From Buchnera aphidicola (Cinara laricifoliae) (GTDB lineage: Bacteria > Pseudomonadota > Gammaproteobacteria > Enterobacterales > Enterobacteriaceae), in assembly GCF_900698945.1 (NCBI RefSeq), contig NZ_LR217717.1, positions 248,001 through 312,000 on the forward strand: DNA of 64,000 nt, written 5' to 3'. This document shows, piece by piece, positions 30,506 through 42,002 of this stretch. Both the position numbers and the translations under genes were made by a program. A model generated the notes under the pieces. The model saw nothing but the letters and a program-made list of their open reading frames with translations. It was not told the DNA's origin and did no database searches. Positions within the stretch are counted from its first letter, which is position 1. Each line of letters begins with the position of its first letter.

Positions 30506-32605
30506 TTATAATTTATCTAATAAATTAGTATCTTTCATACTTAATCGAATACGACCTTGTCGATCTACTTCCAATACTTTGACAGAAATAACTTGATCAA
30601 TTTTTAAATAATCAATCACTTTATCTACTCTTTTATGTGAAATTTGTGAAATATGTATTAAACCTTCTCTACCAAAACCAATAGAAACAAAGGCTCCAAA
30701 ATCTAAAATACGTGTTACTCTACCAGAATAAATTTTTCCAATTGTAATATCTTCAGTAATCTCTTTAATTCTACGGATAGCGTGTTTAGCTTTATCTCCT
30801 GCTGTAGCTGAAATTTTTACCATTCCGTCATCTTTAATCTCAATAACTGTACCTGTTTCTTCGGTCAACATCCTAATAATAGAACCGCCTTTACCGATGA
30901 CATCTTTTATTTTTTCCGGATTAATCTTCATAGTGTATATTCTAGGAGCAAATTTTGAAATATCACTTCTAGGAATATGTAAAGTGGTTTCCATAATATC
31001 TAAAATCTTTAATCTTGCAGATTTTGCTTGATATAATGCAGCTTTAATAATATCACTAGTAATACCAGAAATTTTTATATCCATCTGTAAAGCAGTAATA
31101 CCTATTCTACTACCAGCTACTTTAAAATCCATGTCTCCTAAATAATCTTCATCTCCTAAAATATCTGATAAAATCATATAAGAATGTTGTTCTTTTATCA
31201 AACCCATGGCAATTCCAGCAACAGCTGACTTAATAGGAACTCCAGCATCCATTAAAGCTAAAGAAGCACCACATACAGAAGCCATAGAAGACGAACCATT
31301 AGATTCAGTTATTTCAGAAACTAAACGAATAGTATATGGAAATTCTTCAATATTCGGCATAACAGCTAAAAAACTACGTTTAGCAAGTTTCCCATGACCA
31401 ATTTCTCTTCGTTTTGGTGATCCGACTATTCCAATTTCACCAACAGAATATGGAGGAAAATTATAATGAAATAAAAAATTATCAGTCCTATCTCCTAATA
31501 AATCATCCAAATTTTGAGCATCTCTAGAAGTTCCTAAGGTAGCAGAAACTAAAGCTTGTGTTTCTCCTCTAGTAAATAAAGCAGATCCATGAACTCGAGG
31601 AAGAATTCCTGTTCGTACATCAATTGGTCTAATCTCATCATTCGTACGCCCATCAATTCTCAATTTACCTTTTAAGATACGTTTACGAACAATATTACGT
31701 TCTAATAAATAAATAATTTCTTCAATTTTAGAACTAGTTAGTAGATTATCGTAATTTAACAAATCTATGATTAATTTTTGTTTAATTTCATTTAACTTAT
31801 TTAATCTCTCTTTTTTTGTAAAAATACGATATGCAGATTCAATATCTTTTTTAACTCTTTTAGAAACTAAATTATATAAAACAGTGTCAGCAGTATATAT
31901 ATCATAACTAATATTAGGAATTTTATTTGCTTTTTCAGAAAAACAATAAATATTATCAATTAACAATTTTTGATTTTCATGTCCAAATAGAATAGCATTT
32001 AAAATCTCTTCTTCAGATAAAATATTAGCCTCAGCTTCAACCATTAAAATAGTACTTTTGGTTCCCGATACTACTAAATCTAAACAACTATCTTTAATTT
32101 TTTCTATTGACGGGTTTAAAATATATTGATTATCTAAAAATCCTACTCGCGCAACCCCTATCGGTCCTAAAAAAGGTAAACCAGATAAACATAACGCAGC
32201 CGATACACCAATAATAGAAATTATATCAGGATTAATTTGAGGATTTACTGAAATAACTGTTGCAATAATCTGAACTTCATTTAAAAAATCTTTAGGAAAT
32301 AATGGACGTATTGGTCTATCAATTAATCGAGAAATTAAAATCTCATTTTCGCTAGGACGTCCTTCTCGGCGAAAAAAACCACCCGGAATTCTACCTGCAG
32401 CATAAGTACGTTCTTGGTAATTTACAATTAAAGGAAAAAATTTTTGTCCAGACAATATAGGAGCACCACTAACTATAGTCACAAGTACTGTAGTCTCGTC
32501 CATACTAGCTAAAACTGAAGCAGTAGCTTGCCGAGCAATTACTCCTGTTTCTAAAATAATAGAATGCTGACCATATTTAAATTTATGTATAATTGGTTTT
32601 AACAA
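30506..32605 (-). CDS. pnp: Polynucleotide phosphorylase
   Basis: Phosphorolytic 3'-5' exoribonuclease. It has 699 residues with the N-terminal RNase PH domain, the catalytic second RNase PH domain ([39 protein letters not shown]), a KH domain ([15 protein letters not shown]) and a C-terminal S1 domain. I start it at the TTG 32605, giving (M)[13 protein letters not shown] like E. coli pnp, which also uses TTG. AAGGA lies 8 nt upstream; upstream in-frame codons show no homology. With rne not found in its usual place, PNPase may be a principal RNase. Confidence 0.96.
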   Translation of the reverse strand: MLKPIIHKFKYGQHSIILETGVIARQATASVLASMDETTVLVTIVSGAPILSGQKFFPLIVNYQERTYAAGRIPGGFFRREGRPSENEILISRLIDRPIRPLFPKDFLNEVQIIATVISVNPQINPDIISIIGVSAALCLSGLPFLGPIGVARVGFLDNQYILNPSIEKIKDSCLDLVVSGTKSTILMVEAEANILSEEEILNAILFGHENQKLLIDNIYCFSEKANKIPNISYDIYTADTVLYNLVSKRVKKDIESAYRIFTKKERLNKLNEIKQKLIIDLLNYDNLLTSSKIEEIIYLLERNIVRKRILKGKLRIDGRTNDEIRPIDVRTGILPRVHGSALFTRGETQALVSATLGTSRDAQNLDDLLGDRTDNFLFHYNFPPYSVGEIGIVGSPKRREIGHGKLAKRSFLAVMPNIEEFPYTIRLVSEITESNGSSSMASVCGASLALMDAGVPIKSAVAGIAMGLIKEQHSYMILSDILGDEDYLGDMDFKVAGSRIGITALQMDIKISGITSDIIKAALYQAKSARLKILDIMETTLHIPRSDISKFAPRIYTMKINPEKIKDVIGKGGSIIRMLTEETGTVIEIKDDGMVKISATAGDKAKHAIRRIKEITEDITIGKIYSGRVTRILDFGAFVSIGFGREGLIHISQISHKRVDKVIDYLKIDQVISVKVLEVDRQGRIRLSMKDTNLLDKL

Positions 32606-32730
32606 AATTAATATCCTTAAATAAAAATAATTTAAAAAATATTTATATATTAATAAAAACAATGAAATATAAAATATTTTTTTTTTAAAAACAATTAAAA
32701 TTATATTTTTAATAAAATATATAAATACAT

Positions 32731-32755
32731 AAAAAAGAGCTATAATAGCCCTTTT
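32731..32755 (-). terminator. Intrinsic terminator after rpsO
   Basis: On the minus strand AAAAGGGCTA pairs with TAGCTCTTTT (10 bp, one G-U) around a 3-nt loop, then TTTTTT. It lies 66 nt after the rpsO stop and before pnp, as the t1 terminator does in the E. coli rpsO-pnp operon. Confidence 0.85.
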
Positions 32756-32820
32756 CTATAAATAAATTATACTATATTTTTAATAATTTTTAATACCATA
32801 AAAAACTATTTTATAAAATA

Positions 32821-33090
32821 TTAATAGCGTAAACTAAGATCTTTAATTAAAAAAAGATAGTGTCGATGCTGATGAGACTTAATATAATCTAATAATTTTC
32901 TACGTCGAGAAACTAGTTTTAATAAACCCTTACGACCACAATGATCATTTCGATGTAAAATAAAATGTTTTTGTAAATAATTTATTTTCCATGTTAATAA
33001 CGCAATTTGTACTGATGAATTACCACTATTACTATATGATTTTCCGTATTTTAAAATTAAATCTTTTATTACTAATGTATTTTTCAACAT
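32821..33090 (-). CDS. rpsO: 30S ribosomal protein S15
   Basis: Primary binding protein of the 16S central domain. It has 89 residues, same as E. coli. Recognisable are VQIALLTWKINYLQKHF and GLLKLVSRRRKLLDYIK, which contact 16S helix 22. Conserved Asp/His-Ser region is DHCGRKG. It lies between truB and pnp as in enterics. Confidence 0.97.
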   Translation of the reverse strand: MLKNTLVIKDLILKYGKSYSNSGNSSVQIALLTWKINYLQKHFILHRNDHCGRKGLLKLVSRRRKLLDYIKSHQHRHYLFLIKDLSLRY

Positions 33091-33164
33091 AAAAATTCCT
33101 ACATATTAATTTGTCAAAAATAAAAAATTAAATATATTAATGTTATAATTGATTACAGCTAATT

Positions 33165-34094
33165 TTATAAAATGCATTCTGGAATTAATAATCCTAACTT
33201 ATTTATTTGTCCAACCCCTAAAAACATATTATTTATACCAGCTACAACTTGTACTAAACCATTTTTAGAAAATAAAAATAAAGATATACACAAATTTTTT
33301 TTAAAATTATTTACATCTTCATTAAATAATTTTATTTTAGGATATTGTGAAAATATAGAACTAACAGGTAATAAAAATGTTTTTAGCATTTTATATTTAT
33401 AAAAACGATATGTTTGTTTTATACTTTTATTTTCAATAAAATATAAATTTGTTAAATTTACTAACTGCGATGAATCATATGGTCCAACTTTCAAACGACG
33501 TAAAAAAACAACATGTGCACCACACTTTAAAAACTTACCGATATCATATACTAAACTACGAATATATGTTCCTTTTGAACATAAAACCGTAAATTCTAAA
33601 AATTTATCAACTCTCTTAATAAAATTTAATTGATAAATAATAACTGTTCTTGGATAACGGGATATAACAATCCCTAATCGAGCATACCTATATAATGGAA
33701 TCCCATAATATTTAATGGCTGAAAACATAGGTGGAATTTGTTTTATTTTACCAATAAATTTATTTAAAATATTAATAATATCATTTGTTTTTACATAAAC
33801 TGAATTTGTGTATATTACTTCACTTGATAAATCTCCAGTAGCTGTAACTACACCTAATTTTGCAATTACATGATATTTTTTTACTGAATTTGTTAAATAT
33901 TTTGAAAATTTTGTTGCATTACCAAATAAGATAGGTAAAACACCAGTAGCTAATGGATCTAATGAACCAGTATATCCAGTTTTAGAAGCACAAAAAATTT
34001 TTTTAACGTGCTGCAACGCACAATTAGATGAAATACCTTTTGGTTTATCTAGTAATAATATTCCAGAATTATTTTTATTATTTTGATAAGCCAT
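33165..34094 (-). CDS. truB: tRNA pseudouridine-55 synthase
   Basis: Makes pseudouridine 55 in the T-loop of tRNAs. It has 309 residues (314 in E. coli). The catalytic Asp46 is in YTGSLDPLATGVLP. Other family blocks are PPMFSAIKYYGIPLY and CSKGTYIRSL. A short C-terminal PUA-like domain follows. It is in the conserved order nusA-infB-rbfA-truB-rpsO-pnp, 43 nt after rbfA. Confidence 0.96.
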   Translation of the reverse strand: MAYQNNKNNSGILLLDKPKGISSNCALQHVKKIFCASKTGYTGSLDPLATGVLPILFGNATKFSKYLTNSVKKYHVIAKLGVVTATGDLSSEVIYTNSVYVKTNDIINILNKFIGKIKQIPPMFSAIKYYGIPLYRYARLGIVISRYPRTVIIYQLNFIKRVDKFLEFTVLCSKGTYIRSLVYDIGKFLKCGAHVVFLRRLKVGPYDSSQLVNLTNLYFIENKSIKQTYRFYKYKMLKTFLLPVSSIFSQYPKIKLFNEDVNNFKKNLCISLFLFSKNGLVQVVAGINNMFLGVGQINKLGLLIPECIL

Positions 34095-34137
34095 TTTAAA
34101 ACCTAAATATATAAGATCTTGTACTACATATTAAAAA

Positions 34138-34497
34138 TTATTTGAATTTAATCTTATTAATCAAATTAGAAACAAATATTCCTGCAATATAAGATGTATC
34201 ATGAATAAAACATAATTTAGGGATAACACGTAACAATAAATTTTTATTAATAAGCGAACGAATAAATCCTTCTGCTTTTTGTAAAATATTTAATATCAAT
34301 TTAATACGATTATTATCTTGATAATTTAAGCATGTAAAAAATATTTTAGCATAACTTAGATCAGAAGATAATTTTACCTCTAATATTGTAATCAAAAAAT
34401 TTAATCTTGGATCTCGTAAACGTCTTTGAATTATTATAGCAATCTCTTTATGTAAAATACGCTCTAATCGTATTGATCGACTAAAATTTTTTAACAT
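34138..34497 (-). CDS. rbfA: 30S ribosome-binding factor A
   Basis: KH-fold maturation factor that binds immature 30S subunits near 16S helix 1. It has 119 residues from the ATG at 34497; an in-frame TTG at 34509 is less likely because GGA lies 8 nt before the ATG. Typical blocks are EIAIIIQRRLRDPRL, LSYAKIFFT, GFIRSLINKNLLLRVIP and the final FIHDTSYIAGI. The E. coli C-terminal extension is missing. Between infB and truB. Confidence 0.94.
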   Translation of the reverse strand: MLKNFSRSIRLERILHKEIAIIIQRRLRDPRLNFLITILEVKLSSDLSYAKIFFTCLNYQDNNRIKLILNILQKAEGFIRSLINKNLLLRVIPKLCFIHDTSYIAGIFVSNLINKIKFK

Positions 34498-34580
34498 ATT
34501 ATTTTCCAAAAATAATAAATACTAAAATATAAAATAATATCAAAAAACCCTTATTATATAATTTAGATATAAAAAATTAT

Positions 34581-36641
34581 TTATTTCAAAAATTGAAATA
34601 CTTCAATCATATCTCCTATACAAATATCATTATAATTTTTTACTCCAATTCCACACTCAATACCATTACGTACTTCTGTAACATCTTCTTTAAAACGACG
34701 TAAAGATTCTAATTCTCCTTCAAAAATAACAATATTATTTCGTAACACCCGTATCGGATTATCTTTTTTAATAATTCCTTCTTTTACCATACATCCTGCT
34801 ACTAAACCAAATTTAGGTGCTTTGAATATACTTCTAACTTCTGCTAATCCAATTATTTTTTGTTTATTAACGGGCATTAATAAGCCAGACATAACAGCTT
34901 TAATATCATTAATTAAATTATATATTACTGAATAATATCGAATATTTAAATTTTCTGATTCTATAACTTTTCTTGCAGAAATATCTGCGCGAACATTAAA
35001 TCCTATTAAAATAGATGTAGTAGTAATACTTAAATGAGCATCTGTTTCTGTGATTGAACCTATACCCGACATAATAATATTAATTTTAATAACTTTATCA
35101 GATATTAGATTTAAAGAATCTAATATCACTTCTAAAGAACCTTGTGTATCTGTTTTTAAAATAATATTTAAATCAGATATTTTTTTTGTATTAATTTGAT
35201 CAAATAAATTATTCATATCAAATTTTCTTTTATTTGATAACTTAATATCTCGATATTTTATTTTTCGATATAATGATAATTCTCTAGCTTTTTTTTCATT
35301 ACGTACAACAACTAATTCGTCACCTGTTTTAGGAACACCAGACAAACCAAACACTTCTATTGGAAGTGATGGTCCAGCTAAAGAAACATTTTGACAAAAT
35401 TCATTTCTAAGTAGTTTAATTTTACCATATTCTACTCCACAAATAACTATGTCGTGTATATGTAAAGTTCCTTCGTTAATTAAAATTGTAGCTACAGGTC
35501 CTCGTTGAGCATCCAAAAAAGACTCAACCACTATTCCTTTAGCCATTCCAGTATGTACTGATTTTAATTCCAATATTTCCGCTTGCAATAAAATCGCAGA
35601 TAATAAATTATCAATACCAAAACCTGTTTTGGCTGAAACTAATACAAATATATTTTCTCCACCAAATTCTTCAGAAATAATAGAATACTTCATTAATTCT
35701 TTTTTAATTTTATTTACATTAGATTCTGTTTTGTCAATTTTATTAATAGCTACTATTATAGGTACATCGGAATTTTTAGCATGTTGAATAGCTTCTATAG
35801 TTTGAGGCATAACTCCATCATCTGCTGCTACTACTAAAACTACTATATCAGTAATTTTAGTACCTCTTGCTCTCATTGCAGTAAAAGCAGCATGACCTGG
35901 AGTATCTAGAAATGTAATAACACCATGAGATGTTTTAACATGATACGCACCAATATATTGTGTAATACCTCCCGATTCTTTAGACACTACTTTAGTAGAT
36001 CGAATATAATCTAATAATGATGTTTTTCCATGATCTACATGCCCTAGTAAAGTAACAACAGGCGGCCTAATTTTTTGTATACCATCTCCAAAATCACGAT
36101 CTTTCATCAAAGACAGCTCTAATATATTATCTTGATATATGTTTACTTTATGACCCATTTCCTCTATTATTAATTGTGCTGTATCTTTATCTAGCATTGT
36201 ATTAGATGTTACCGAAATCCCTAAATTAAGTAACATTTTAATAATTATAGAACGCTTAACTGCTATTTTATTAGATAATTCTAATACTGATATAGTATTT
36301 CCTATACTAATTGTTTTATTTAAAATTTTAGTAGGTTTATTAAATTTTTGATGCAAAATAGAATTTTTTATTAAACACGATTTATTTTTTTTTTTATAAT
36401 TTAAAAATCTATTTTCAAGTCCTTTTGTTGAAAATACATTATTTTTTTTTTTAATTTTTTTATTTTTAATAAATTTATTAGATTTTTTATTATCAGTATA
36501 ATTATTTGTTATACTACTAATATATGTATCCTTAATATTATTTATTTTTTTATCGCTTAACTGCGTTATAAATTTAGGATTATTTTTTTTACTCGTTAAT
36601 ACTTTATTGTCATGTTTATCTCTTATTTTTTTAGATTTCAC
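34581..36641 (-). CDS. infB: Translation initiation factor IF-2, shortened N terminus
   Basis: GTPase that delivers initiator tRNA to the 30S subunit. It has 686 residues; E. coli IF2-alpha has 890. The G domain starts about residue 194 with [19 protein letters not shown], then [29 protein letters not shown] and NKID; domains II, III and IV follow. Before it is a Lys/Asn-rich stretch and a single IF2N-like domain (about 110-170), so the long N-terminal part of the alpha form is lost. The start is GTG with AGAGAT about 10 nt upstream. It is followed by rbfA. Confidence 0.96.
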   Translation of the reverse strand: MKSKKIRDKHDNKVLTSKKNNPKFITQLSDKKINNIKDTYISSITNNYTDNKKSNKFIKNKKIKKKNNVFSTKGLENRFLNYKKKNKSCLIKNSILHQKFNKPTKILNKTISIGNTISVLELSNKIAVKRSIIIKMLLNLGISVTSNTMLDKDTAQLIIEEMGHKVNIYQDNILELSLMKDRDFGDGIQKIRPPVVTLLGHVDHGKTSLLDYIRSTKVVSKESGGITQYIGAYHVKTSHGVITFLDTPGHAAFTAMRARGTKITDIVVLVVAADDGVMPQTIEAIQHAKNSDVPIIVAINKIDKTESNVNKIKKELMKYSIISEEFGGENIFVLVSAKTGFGIDNLLSAILLQAEILELKSVHTGMAKGIVVESFLDAQRGPVATILINEGTLHIHDIVICGVEYGKIKLLRNEFCQNVSLAGPSLPIEVFGLSGVPKTGDELVVVRNEKKARELSLYRKIKYRDIKLSNKRKFDMNNLFDQINTKKISDLNIILKTDTQGSLEVILDSLNLISDKVIKINIIMSGIGSITETDAHLSITTTSILIGFNVRADISARKVIESENLNIRYYSVIYNLINDIKAVMSGLLMPVNKQKIIGLAEVRSIFKAPKFGLVAGCMVKEGIIKKDNPIRVLRNNIVIFEGELESLRRFKEDVTEVRNGIECGIGVKNYNDICIGDMIEVFQFLK

Positions 36642-36972
36642 TGGTAAAATTATCTCTTTTATTTTAAAAGTACATTCAATTAAAAATTAATATTATAAAA
36701 ATTTATCAAAATAATATATATACACATATATTATAAATTTTATTTCTAATATTTTAAATAATATTATTTTACATAATTATTTATACTATTATTAATTTAT
36801 GTATTATATACAGTGTATATATAAATTTTTTAACAAATAATAATTAAAATATTAATAATATATAATATTCTGATTTAACCAAATATTACATAAATTTCTT
36901 AAAAAATAATTTAATATTTTTTAAAATATTCATAATTATATTCATGATAGATTTCATACTTTATACTCCATA
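36642..36972. other. infB-nusA spacer, no feature seen
   Basis: 331 nt of A/T between nusA and infB, which are co-transcribed in enterics. No open frame or clear terminator seen. Confidence 0.5.
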
Positions 36973-38460
36973 TTATTTATTTTCATGAAACCAACAAATG
37001 TTTCGAGCTTCCATGATTAATTTACCGGCTTGTGTAGATGTTAGCGCCGCAATATCATTCAAATCATCAATACTTTGTTCAGCAAGATGTTCCAACGTAT
37101 ATATCTTTTTTTCTATTAATTTTTGAATCACAATATCATTAATATACTTTAACTCTAATAATTCTGAATCTATATAATTATTATTAAAATTTTTAACTAA
37201 CTTTTCTGGATTACCTTTTAATATAAACATCGCTTTTTGCTGTACATTCAATATTACATCATTTTTAATGCCTGTAATAGATAATAACGTATGTATGGAT
37301 GCATTAGCAATAGCTTGTATTGAAGAAAATCCAGCACTAACTAACGCTGAAATATCATTATCAGTAAGATTTAATTGATTTCTAAAAACCTGAAAAAATT
37401 CATTTTTTTCTAATTTGTTAGGTTTTTTAAAATCATTTGAAGTCATAATATTTAGCTCCCATCCAGTTAATTGTGATGCTAAACGAACATTTTGTCCGTT
37501 TCTTCCAATTGCTTGAGCTAAATTACATGACTTAACGGATATATTAATAGTATGAGTATCATTATCTAAAATAATTGATGACACATCAGCAGGAGACATA
37601 GAATTAATTACAAATTTTTCTGGATTATTATCCCATAAAATTACATCAATTCTTTCTCCACATAATTCACTAGAAACTGCCTGTACTCGAGCTCCTCTCA
37701 TACCTACACATGCTCCTACAGGATCAATTCTACCATCATATGTTGTAACAGCTATCTTGGATCTTGATCCAGGATCACGAGCAATAGCTTTAATTTCAAT
37801 TAATTTTTCTCCGATTTCAGGTACTTCAATACGAAATAGTTCAATTAACATATCAGACCTAGATCGACTCATAAATAATTGAGCACCACGAGTTTCATTA
37901 GAAATATTATACAACAAACCGCGTACTCTATCATTAATTCTAAAATTTTCTCTAGGAAGCATGTCCTCTCTCATAATTATACCTTCAATATTATTACCGA
38001 CATCTAAAATAACACAATCTCTACTAATTGTTTTAACTATTCCTGCAATAATATGACCTTTTTTTTTATGGAACTGATTAATACTAATTTCTCGTTCAGC
38101 TTCTCTTACTTTTTGTATAATTACTTGTTTTGCAATCTGAGTAGCAATACGATCGAAAGTTACCGAATCAATGCAGTCTTCCATATAATCATGTAATTGT
38201 ATCGTTTTATCTTCAAAACGAGCTGCTTCTAATGTAATTTCTTTAGTCGGATTAGATACAATATTTACTACTAACCATCTCCGATATGTATTAAAACTAC
38301 CATTTTTTCGATTTATACATACTCTAATATTAATATCTTGATCATATTTTTTTTTAGTGGCAATAGCCAAAGCGCTTTCTAATGCTTCAAAAATTTTTTC
38401 TCTTGGAATAGATTTTTCATGTGAAACAGCATCTACTACAAACAATATTTCTTTGTTCAT
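36973..38460 (-). CDS. nusA: Transcription termination/antitermination factor NusA
   Basis: Binds RNA polymerase and nascent RNA and modulates pausing, termination and antitermination. It has 495 residues, the E. coli length. The N-terminal RNAP-binding domain starts [12 protein letters not shown], followed by S1, KH1/KH2 ([18 protein letters not shown] and [16 protein letters not shown]) and two acidic C-terminal repeats ending [11 protein letters not shown]. The ATG at 38460 has AAGGA about 8 nt upstream and matches the E. coli N terminus. rimP, upstream in E. coli, is absent. Confidence 0.97.
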   Translation of the reverse strand: MNKEILFVVDAVSHEKSIPREKIFEALESALAIATKKKYDQDINIRVCINRKNGSFNTYRRWLVVNIVSNPTKEITLEAARFEDKTIQLHDYMEDCIDSVTFDRIATQIAKQVIIQKVREAEREISINQFHKKKGHIIAGIVKTISRDCVILDVGNNIEGIIMREDMLPRENFRINDRVRGLLYNISNETRGAQLFMSRSRSDMLIELFRIEVPEIGEKLIEIKAIARDPGSRSKIAVTTYDGRIDPVGACVGMRGARVQAVSSELCGERIDVILWDNNPEKFVINSMSPADVSSIILDNDTHTINISVKSCNLAQAIGRNGQNVRLASQLTGWELNIMTSNDFKKPNKLEKNEFFQVFRNQLNLTDNDISALVSAGFSSIQAIANASIHTLLSITGIKNDVILNVQQKAMFILKGNPEKLVKNFNNNYIDSELLELKYINDIVIQKLIEKKIYTLEHLAEQSIDDLNDIAALTSTQAGKLIMEARNICWFHENK

Positions 38461-38644
38461 ATCAGTTATCCTTAAATTAAAAATGGATATATTCAACTAA
38501 ATAAACAATTCAAAAGAAAATAAATTTTATTAATCCAAATAAACAATAATATTTTATGTATAAAGTTAATTTTAATCATATTTAATAGTTTTTATAGTAA
38601 ATATTATTAATCAATATTAGTATATATGTAAAACATTTATAATA

Positions 38645-38665
38645 AAAAATTCCGAGTTGTTCGGA
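38645..38665 (-). terminator. Intrinsic terminator downstream of tRNA-Leu(GAG)
   Basis: On the minus strand TCCGA pairs with TCGGA around ACAAC and is followed by A then TTTTTT. The stem has four G/C of five pairs. It lies about 75 nt after the 3' end of the tRNA and before nusA, so it ends the secG-tRNA-Leu transcript. Confidence 0.75.
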
Positions 38666-38740
38666 GTTAAAATATTAAATAATTACTGTAATACAAATAA
38701 ATATAATATAAAAATTTAAAAAGAAAAAAAACATAATTTA

Positions 38741-38829
38741 TGCCGAAGACGGGACTCGAACCCGCATACTTATTTTAGTCAAGTACTACCTCCTCAAGAT
38801 AGCGTGTATACCTATTTCACCACTTCGGC
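38741..38829 (-). tRNA. tRNA-Leu (anticodon GAG)
   Basis: Minus-strand class II tRNA with acceptor GCCGAAG/CTTCGGC, anticodon GAG in CTTGAGGA, a long variable arm and GGGTTCGAGTCCC T-arm. No CCA encoded. It lies between secG and nusA, the place of leuU in E. coli. Confidence 0.96.
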
Positions 38830-38976
38830 TAAAATTTTTTATATCAATACAATTTGTGAATTCATAATAATAAATAAAAATAATTAAAAATAAAAAAATA
38901 AAAATATTATTATTATCATTTAAAATATTTTAATTACTTCAGTTTATAGGATGTAATAAAAATTATTTATCAATAA

Positions 38977-39225
38977 TTATATATGTAAACTACTAGTCGT
39001 CCACATACTAAACCTACATAATAGTAAACTCACTATAAAAAATAGAGTTATCAACACTAATATTATATATATAATTACATAACTTTTTGAATGTTCAGTA
39101 AACAATTGAGATGAATAATCATTAGTATTAGCAGATAAATTATTTTCTGAACTATACTGAAATATAATAGTAGTAATTAATAAAAAAGAAATAACAATAA
39201 AAATAATTAATAAAAAAAAATGCAT
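38977..39225 (-). CDS. secG: Preprotein translocase subunit SecG
   Basis: Small inner-membrane subunit of SecYEG that assists SecA-driven export. It has 82 residues from the ATG at 39225; GGTG lies 7 nt upstream, while the in-frame ATG at 39273 has no ribosome binding site. Two hydrophobic helices (about 3-26 and 49-70) enclose a polar loop, the SecG topology. Helix two shows LITLFFIVSLLL, close to LLATLFFIISLVL of E. coli. The C-terminal tail is short. Sequence similarity outside helix two is weak. Confidence 0.82.
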   Translation of the reverse strand: MHFFLLIIFIVISFLLITTIIFQYSSENNLSANTNDYSSQLFTEHSKSYVIIYIILVLITLFFIVSLLLCRFSMWTTSSLHI

Positions 39226-39608
39226 ATAAAACACCGTATATATTATTACAGTATTGATTATAATATACTTCATTAATATAAATATTTGTATATTTAATCA
39301 TCTAAAAATCATATTTTTATTATTGTATATATACAATAATATACTAAAATAAAATTTTATATATAAAAATTTTTATATCTAAATAAATGTATTAATAAAT
39401 AATTACTTATATATATATCAGAAGTAATTATTTTGTCTATAAAAAATTTAAATATTTATCATATAAATAAATTATATTTTTAAATATATTAATTAATTTG
39501 ACATAAAAATATTATATCATTTTGTATATAATATGATTAAATGTATCTATTTTTTTTTAAAAAAAAGTGTCTTACATATATCAATAAATTAAAAAATTAT
39601 TTATTAGT

Positions 39609-39634
39609 ATTAATTGTTATATATAACAATTAAT
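39609..39634. repeat. 26-bp perfect palindrome
   Basis: Thirteen perfect pairs with no loop, containing AATTGTTATA/TATAACAATT. The first half is repeated immediately afterwards (39630-39641) as a near-copy. Confidence 0.65.
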
Positions 39635-39904
39635 TGTTATATATTAACAATATATATTTATAGATAATTATCTATTATTATGTTTAATTATTTTTAATAA
39701 ATATCAATTTATATAAATATATTAATACATTAAACTTTAATAATACAAAAAATATATATAAAATATATAATAATTAATATTGTTAATATTAATAAAAAAA
39801 CACATAAAAAACAATATATATAGAAATTATATTCTATATATTTTATGTTTAGCTACATATTTAACATTAACATACTTAGATGTTTTAAATATAAAATTTT
39901 TAAA

Positions 39905-39932
39905 AAATATTTTATAATATTATAAAATATTT
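39905..39932. repeat. 28-bp perfect palindrome
   Basis: Arms AAATATTTTATAAT and ATTATAAAATATTT, all A/T, no loop. Only 4 nt separate it from the next palindrome. Confidence 0.65.
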
Positions 39933-39936
39933 AGTA

Positions 39937-39965
39937 ATGATATCTATTTAATAAATAGATATCAT
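39937..39965. repeat. 29-nt palindrome, 14-bp arms
   Basis: Arms ATGATATCTATTTA and TAAATAGATATCAT around a single A. It lies in tandem with the 39905-39932 palindrome, about 170 nt downstream (minus sense) of the ftsH stop. Confidence 0.65.
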
Positions 39966-40135
39966 GAAATTATAATTAAAATATACTAATGGGATACCAT
40001 AAATATATTAAAATTATTTTTAAAATAAATAAATAAAAATAATTAAGAACTATTTAATACAAAAGTTATTTATATAAATAAATATAAAATGTAAAAAATA
40101 ATATTTTTAATGATTTGTAATAACAAAAATTATTT

Positions 40136-41968
40136 TTAACGTAAATTCCATCCTTCTGGTTCACGAACTGGTTTTCTAGACATTAAATCATCAATTTGTA
40201 ATAAATTAATAGTTTCATATTTTATTAAAGCATCTTTCATAGCATGTAAAATATCAATATTTTCATTTAAAATTTTTTTCGCACGTTGATAATTAATATC
40301 AACCATTAGTTTTATTTCTTCATCAATAATCTGAATAGTTTTATCAGAAAAATATTGTACTGGGCGTCTAGATTTTCCTAAAATAACTGTTTTACCTACA
40401 TCTGTATATAATAACGGACCCAACTTATCTGAAAAACCCCATTGAGTAACCATTTTTCGTGCTAAATTAGTAGCTATTTTAATATCATTAAACGAACCAG
40501 TTGACACTTTATCTGATCCGTAAATAATTTCTTCTGCTAAACGTCCCGCGTATAATGTAGCAATTTGACTTTCTAATTTTTGACGATTTATACTGAATAT
40601 ATCATTAGTTGGCAAAAATAATGTAATTCCTAAAGATTGCCCTCGAGGAATAATTGTAACTTTATGTACTGGATCATGACCAGGCATAAGTCTTCCAACA
40701 ATTGCATGTCCAGATTCATGATAAGCAATAAATTCTTTTTGATGTTCATTCATAATAATAGATCGTCTTTCAGATCCCATTATAATTTTATCTTTAGATT
40801 TTTCAAAATCTAACATAGTAATTGATATTTTATTATAACGAGCCGCTAACAAAGCAGCTTCATTTACTAAATTAGCTAAATCAGCCCCAGAAAATCCAGG
40901 AGTACCTCTAGCAATTATTATTGGTACTACATCATTAGCAACAGAAACTTTACGCATATGAATTTTTAAAATTTCTTCTCGACCAATAAGATCTGGTAGA
41001 GGTACTACTACTTGACGATCAAATCTACCCGGTCTTAGTAAGGCAGGATCTAGTACGTCAGGACGATTTGTTGCGGCAATTAAAATAATTCCTGCATTAA
41101 CTTCAAATCCATCCATTTCTACTAATATCTGATTTAAAGTTTGTTCACGTTCATCATGACTACTACCTACGCTAGTTCCTCTCTCTCTTCCGACAGCATC
41201 AATTTCATCAATAAATATTATACATGGCGCATATTTCCTAGCATTCTCAAACATATTACGTACTCGAGCAGCACCAACTCCTACAAACATTTCTACAAAA
41301 TCAGATCCTGAAATTGTAAAAAAAGGAACATGAGCTTCACCTGCAATTGCTTTAGCTAATAAAGTTTTTCCGGTACCCGGTGGACCAACCATCAATATAC
41401 CTTTAGGTATTTTACCTCCTAACTTTTGAAATCTTTGTGGTTCTTTTAAATATTCAACTATTTCAGAAACATCTTCTTTTGCTTCTTTACATCCAGCAAC
41501 ATCTAAAAAAGTAGTATTAACTTTATTTTTATGTAACATTTTAGCTTTATTTTTACTAAAAAATAATGTTCCTTCTTCATTACTAATTTGTATTAGTTTC
41601 ATAAAAAAAAACCATACAATCATTGATAAAAAATTAGGAATCCATGACATAAACGTAGATATAAAAATATTTTTTAATTCTGGAACATCTCCAATAATAA
41701 TAATTTTTTTTTCTAATAAAACATTCAATAAATTAAAATCATAAAAAGGAGAGTATGTAATATACTGAGTCATATCTTTTTTAGTAACTTCAATTTTTTT
41801 GCCATTAATGTGGGTTTTAATAATTTTATTTTTATTAACTTCCGATAAAAATGTAGAATAATTGACATTAGCATTATTTACAGTATATAATTTTAAACTA
41901 CAAAATATAATTATTGATATAACTGAAATAAAAAAACAAAAAATTAAATTTTTAACTATATTGGTCAA
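40136..41968 (-). CDS. ftsH: ATP-dependent zinc metalloprotease FtsH
   Basis: Membrane-anchored AAA+ protease that degrades unassembled membrane and short-lived proteins. It has 610 residues (644-647 in E. coli). Two N-terminal membrane helices (about 7-25 and 105-125) flank the periplasmic domain. Walker A GPPGTGKT is at 195-202, then [13 protein letters not shown], the [12 protein letters not shown], and the zinc motif HESGH at 417-421. The C-terminal tail ends early after PEGWNLR. rlmE lies 34 nt upstream, as in the E. coli rlmE-ftsH operon. Confidence 0.98.
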   Translation of the reverse strand: MTNIVKNLIFCFFISVISIIIFCSLKLYTVNNANVNYSTFLSEVNKNKIIKTHINGKKIEVTKKDMTQYITYSPFYDFNLLNVLLEKKIIIIGDVPELKNIFISTFMSWIPNFLSMIVWFFFMKLIQISNEEGTLFFSKNKAKMLHKNKVNTTFLDVAGCKEAKEDVSEIVEYLKEPQRFQKLGGKIPKGILMVGPPGTGKTLLAKAIAGEAHVPFFTISGSDFVEMFVGVGAARVRNMFENARKYAPCIIFIDEIDAVGRERGTSVGSSHDEREQTLNQILVEMDGFEVNAGIILIAATNRPDVLDPALLRPGRFDRQVVVPLPDLIGREEILKIHMRKVSVANDVVPIIIARGTPGFSGADLANLVNEAALLAARYNKISITMLDFEKSKDKIIMGSERRSIIMNEHQKEFIAYHESGHAIVGRLMPGHDPVHKVTIIPRGQSLGITLFLPTNDIFSINRQKLESQIATLYAGRLAEEIIYGSDKVSTGSFNDIKIATNLARKMVTQWGFSDKLGPLLYTDVGKTVILGKSRRPVQYFSDKTIQIIDEEIKLMVDINYQRAKKILNENIDILHAMKDALIKYETINLLQIDDLMSRKPVREPEGWNLR

Positions 41969-42002
41969 ATGATAACCTCACTTTACACTAATATTAAAAA
42001 AA

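Larger units (their letters stand above)
39226..40135. other. secG-ftsH spacer (glmM site) rich in palindromes
   Basis: About 0.9 kb with no open frame. In E. coli and larger Buchnera genomes glmM (and folP in E. coli) lie between secG and ftsH; no phosphoserine loop motif (TASHN-like) is seen. It contains three long palindromes, listed separately. Confidence 0.55.

Noticed and set aside
39496..39530. Perfect TTGACA followed by TATAAT on the plus strand
   Set aside because: The spacing is 23 nt, far too long, and it would transcribe antisense into ftsH.
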